Of a DNA stretch of 8,863 nt, positions 6,690 through 8,863 are shown piece by piece (the first letter of the stretch is position 1; each line of letters starts with the position of its first letter). Position numbers and translations under genes: made by a program. Source of the stretch: Pseudovibrio sp. JCM 19062 (GTDB lineage: Bacteria; Pseudomonadota; Alphaproteobacteria; Rhizobiales; Stappiaceae); contig BAXV01000112.1 in the NCBI GenBank assembly GCA_001310715.1, positions 1 through 8,863 on the forward strand, given 5' to 3'. The notes below the pieces were generated by a model. The model was not told the DNA's origin, did no database searches, and saw only the letters and a list, made by a program, of their open reading frames with translations.

Positions 6690-8003
6690 ATGTCCGTATC
6701 GGATAGCCCAATTACGACGCCGCTCTACCCAGAGTTCTTTTCAGGTAGCCTGGCTTCTGGTGACCCAGAACTTCTCGAGGCAATTGATAAGGAGCTTTCT
6801 CGTCAGCAGAACGAGATCGAGCTCATTGCTTCAGAAAATATCGTGTCTCGCGCTGTGCTTGAAGCGCAGGGTTCCGTCCTGACCAACAAGTATGCTGAGG
6901 GCTACCCGGGCCGTCGTTACTATGGTGGTTGTGAGTACGTTGATATCGTTGAGCGTCTTGCAATCGACCGTGCGAAAGCACTGTTCGGCTGTGAGTTTGC
7001 AAACGTGCAGGCGAATTCCGGTTCTCAGGCCAACCAGTCCGTTCTTCTTGCCCTTGCCAAACCAGGCGACACTCTGCTCGGCATGAGCCTTGATGCAGGT
7101 GGTCACCTGACACATGGTGCGCGCCCGAACATGTCCGGTAAGTGGTTCAATGCTGTTCAGTACGGTCTGAACACGGACACTGGCCGCATCAACATGGACG
7201 AAGTGCGCGAGCTTGCGAAAGAGCACCAGCCTAAGATCATCATTGCTGGCGGTTCTGCTTATTCCCGCGAGATCGATTTTGCTGCGTTCCGCGCAATTGC
7301 TGATGAAGTAGGCGCGTACCTGTGGGTCGACATGGCGCACTTTGCAGGTCTGGTTGCCGGTGGTCAGCACCCAAGCCCGTTCCCGCATGCGCATGTTGCG
7401 ACGTCCACGACCCACAAGACCCTTCGTGGTCCTCGTGGTGGCCTGGTTGTGACCAACGATGCTGACATTGCCAAGAAGATCAACTCCGCGATCTTCCCGG
7501 GTCTGCAGGGTGGTCCTTTGATGCATGTGATTGCCGGTAAGGCTGTGGCCTTTGGTGAAGCGCTGCGTCCTGAGTTTAAGACCTACGTAAAAGACGTTGT
7601 CGAGAACGCACAGGTTCTGGCGCAGACACTGGTTGACGGTGGTCTGGATATTGTTTCCAGCGGTACTGACACTCACCTGATGCTTGTTGACCTGCGTCCG
7701 ATGAACCTGACCGGTAAAGATGCGGAGATTTCTCTGGGCCGCGCGAACATCACCTGTAACAAGAACGGTGTTCCGCTTGATCCTCAGAAGCCAACCATCA
7801 CTTCCGGTATCCGTCTTGGTACGCCTGCTGGTACAACTCGCGGCTTTGGCAAGGAAGAATTCCGTGAAATCGGTAAGTTGATCACCGAGGTTCTGGAAGG
7901 TCTGCGCAAGTCAAATTCCGTTGAGGGCAACGAAGCTGTGGAAGCACAGGTCAAAGAGAAGGTTCTGGCCCTTACTGCCCGGTTCCCAATCTACAAAAAC
8001 TGA
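6690..8003 (+). CDS. glyA: Serine hydroxymethyltransferase
   Basis: Pyridoxal-phosphate enzyme that interconverts serine and glycine while loading 5,10-methylene-tetrahydrofolate, the main source of cytosolic one-carbon units. ATG 6690 has GAGG at 6679-6682. The 437-residue product is full length for the bacterial family and unbroken. Signature segments are [54 protein letters not shown] (Asp214, His217, cofactor contacts), and [14 protein letters not shown], where Lys243 forms the Schiff base. The C-terminal part includes [16 protein letters not shown]. The codons look strongly biased (many GGT, CGT, CTG, AAG), fitting high expression. It is followed by nrdR and ribD, an order I recall as common in Alphaproteobacteria. 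The palindromes upstream are the only regulatory hints. Confidence 0.98.
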   Translation: MSVSDSPITTPLYPEFFSGSLASGDPELLEAIDKELSRQQNEIELIASENIVSRAVLEAQGSVLTNKYAEGYPGRRYYGGCEYVDIVERLAIDRAKALFGCEFANVQANSGSQANQSVLLALAKPGDTLLGMSLDAGGHLTHGARPNMSGKWFNAVQYGLNTDTGRINMDEVRELAKEHQPKIIIAGGSAYSREIDFAAFRAIADEVGAYLWVDMAHFAGLVAGGQHPSPFPHAHVATSTTHKTLRGPRGGLVVTNDADIAKKINSAIFPGLQGGPLMHVIAGKAVAFGEALRPEFKTYVKDVVENAQVLAQTLVDGGLDIVSSGTDTHLMLVDLRPMNLTGKDAEISLGRANITCNKNGVPLDPQKPTITSGIRLGTPAGTTRGFGKEEFREIGKLITEVLEGLRKSNSVEGNEAVEAQVKEKVLALTARFPIYKN

Positions 8004-8012
8004 TTTAAATGA

Positions 8013-8046
8013 GAAGAGCCGCCGGATATCCTTTCGGCGGCTCTTC
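8013..8046. terminator. Hairpin between glyA and nrdR, terminator or processing stem
   Basis: GAAGAGCCGCCG at 8013-8024 pairs perfectly with CGGCGGCTCTTC at 8035-8046 (12 bp, ten-base loop), nine bases after the glyA stop. There is no T run after it (AGTTCTTACTTAAGG), so it may be a leaky terminator or a stem that protects the glyA 3' end while some transcription continues into nrdR. Confidence 0.65.
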
Positions 8047-8072
8047 AGTTCTTACTTAAGGAGGCAGGCGAG

Positions 8073-8557
8073 ATGCGTTGTCCATATTGCGGGGGTGATG
8101 ACACCCAGGTGAAGGATTCGCGCCCAACCGAGGATAATACTGCTATCCGTCGGCGCAGAGTCTGCCAGACTTGTGGTGGTCGTTTTACGACCTTTGAGCG
8201 CGTTCAGTTGCGTGAGCTGACGGTTATCAAGCGCAATGGGCGCCGGGTGCCATTCGATCGCGAAAAGCTGATGCACTCTGTTTGATTGCGACTCGCAAAC
8301 GTCCGGTTGAGCCAGAACGCATAGAGCGTATGGTGAGCGGGCTTGTTCGCCAGCTGGAAAGCTCCGGCGAGAGCGATGTTGTGGCGCAAGATATTGGCCA
8401 TTTGGTTATGGAGGGCCTGAAAACCCTTGACGATGTGGCTTATGTACGGTTCGCTTCCGTTTATAAGAATTTCCGCGAAGCCAAAGACTTTGAGGCTCTG
8501 CTGGACGAGCTTTCCGATGCGGATGTGGATCCGCTGATGATGCCGCCACGTTCCTAA
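8073..8557 (+). CDS. nrdR: Transcriptional repressor NrdR (one frame break)
   Basis: Zinc- and ATP/dATP-binding repressor of ribonucleotide reductase genes. ATG 8073 follows a near-consensus ribosome site AAGGAGG at 8059-8065. The N-terminal zinc ribbon has Cys3/Cys6 (MRCPYCGG) and Cys31/Cys34 ([12 protein letters not shown]). The ATP-cone domain follows ([17 protein letters not shown], then [14 protein letters not shown] and [15 protein letters not shown]). The first frame stops at 8284 right after [10 protein letters not shown], and the rest is in another frame to TAA at 8557. One missing T near 8280-8283 (GTTTTGATTGCG read as GTTTGATTGCG) restores [12 protein letters not shown] and about 161 residues, normal for the family. 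Without repair the product would lack most of the ATP-cone. A sequencing error is the likely cause. Confidence 0.93.
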
Positions 8558-8650
8558 GCTCTGGCTTCTTCAGTGTTGTGTTGCGTATTGTTTCTAAATT
8601 CCGGTTCGTCCATTTAGGGCATACGCTGTCGTGCTGGCAGGGGGACGGCT

Positions 8651-8863
8651 TTGTCCGGTCGCAAAGCAATTGATGCAAAAGAACGGCTTGAGCACGAGCG
8701 CTTCATGGCGGCTGCGCTCAGCTATGGCCTGCGCGCGAAGGGGCAGACGTGGCCTAATCCTCCGGTTGGAGCAATCCTGACAAGAGACTTTGGTGGCGGG
8801 CCTGTGGTTGTGGGGCAGGGTGCAACCTTGCCGCCCGGTGGCGCGCACGCCGAAGTGCTGGCC
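8651..8863 (+). CDS. ribD: Bifunctional riboflavin biosynthesis protein RibD, N-terminal part (runs off the window)
   Basis: RibD deaminates 2,5-diamino-6-ribosylamino-4(3H)-pyrimidinone 5'-phosphate and then reduces the ribosyl chain, two early steps of riboflavin synthesis. Only 71 residues of the N-terminal deaminase domain are present. Evidence is FMAAALSYGLRAKGQTWPNPPVGAIL, typical of the family's start, and PPGGAHAEVLA, which contains the HAE zinc-binding and catalytic motif. I propose TTG 8651 as start because CAGGGGGA at 8638-8645 lies five bases upstream and no better codon precedes it; ATG 8705 would remove conserved sequence. The gene is 93 bases downstream of nrdR, in the common alphaproteobacterial nrdR-ribD order. 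The intervening bases show no FMN riboswitch that I can recognise. Confidence 0.9.
   Translation, partial: MSGRKAIDAKERLEHERFMAAALSYGLRAKGQTWPNPPVGAILTRDFGGGPVVVGQGATLPPGGAHAEVLA

Noticed and set aside
6831..7676. Long open frame (281 codons) on the minus strand across glyA
   Set aside because: It is antisense to an unambiguous serine hydroxymethyltransferase with biased codons, has low-complexity basic content and no ribosome site.
8558..8650. FMN riboswitch before ribD
   Set aside because: The gap is only 93 bases and lacks the conserved FMN-element segments.
1..8863. A new defence, mobile or biosynthetic system
   Set aside because: All recognised genes are core metabolism, cell wall or regulation in a conventional arrangement; there are no transposases, integrases, CRISPR repeats or unusual multi-gene modules.

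Overview
The window looks like ordinary chromosome from an alphaproteobacterium, most likely a marine member of the Hyphomicrobiales/Stappiaceae kind. Pseudovibrio is my best guess from the moderate GC and protein flavour, but that is recollection and not a search. The evidence is the LdtR/LdtP pair, which is typical of Rhizobiales relatives, the glyA-nrdR-ribD order, and two short proteins that resemble alphaproteobacterial families of unknown function. Every gene I can support lies on the + strand.

Layout. (1) Positions 2-3596 hold a valine-degradation block: the 3' part of an isobutyryl-CoA-type acyl-CoA dehydrogenase, then 3-hydroxyisobutyryl-CoA hydrolase, a small membrane protein (DUF6163-like), and 3-hydroxyisobutyrate dehydrogenase (mmsB). 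The three enzymes would take isobutyryl-CoA (via methacrylyl-CoA and a hydratase not in the window) to methylmalonate semialdehyde. An array of CCTGAA-type half-sites lies just upstream of mmsB. (2) Positions 3730-6136 hold a cell-wall module: ldtR (MarR-family regulator), a strong intrinsic terminator, a long intergenic region with two short palindromes, and ldtP, a secreted L,D-transpeptidase ending at its own terminator. (3) Positions 6319-6504 encode a 61-residue hypothetical protein. (4) Positions 6690-8863 hold a housekeeping block: glyA, nrdR and the start of ribD, serving one-carbon metabolism, control of ribonucleotide reductase and riboflavin synthesis.

The most striking property is technical. 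Six of the nine genes are interrupted by small indels, ten in total. Nine behave as single-base losses, mostly in short base runs, and one as a net +1 insertion. Restoring the frame at each point gives a protein of normal family length with the expected C-terminus. I therefore read these as sequencing or assembly errors and not as real gene decay, and I annotate each gene across its breaks. mmsB, the 61-residue gene and glyA read through cleanly, as does the visible part of ribD.

I found no mobile element, CRISPR array, RNA gene or phage signal, and no convincing new biological system. The points most worth following are the mmsB operator-like array, the candidate operators between ldtR and ldtP, the glyA leader palindromes, and the two small uncharacterised proteins.
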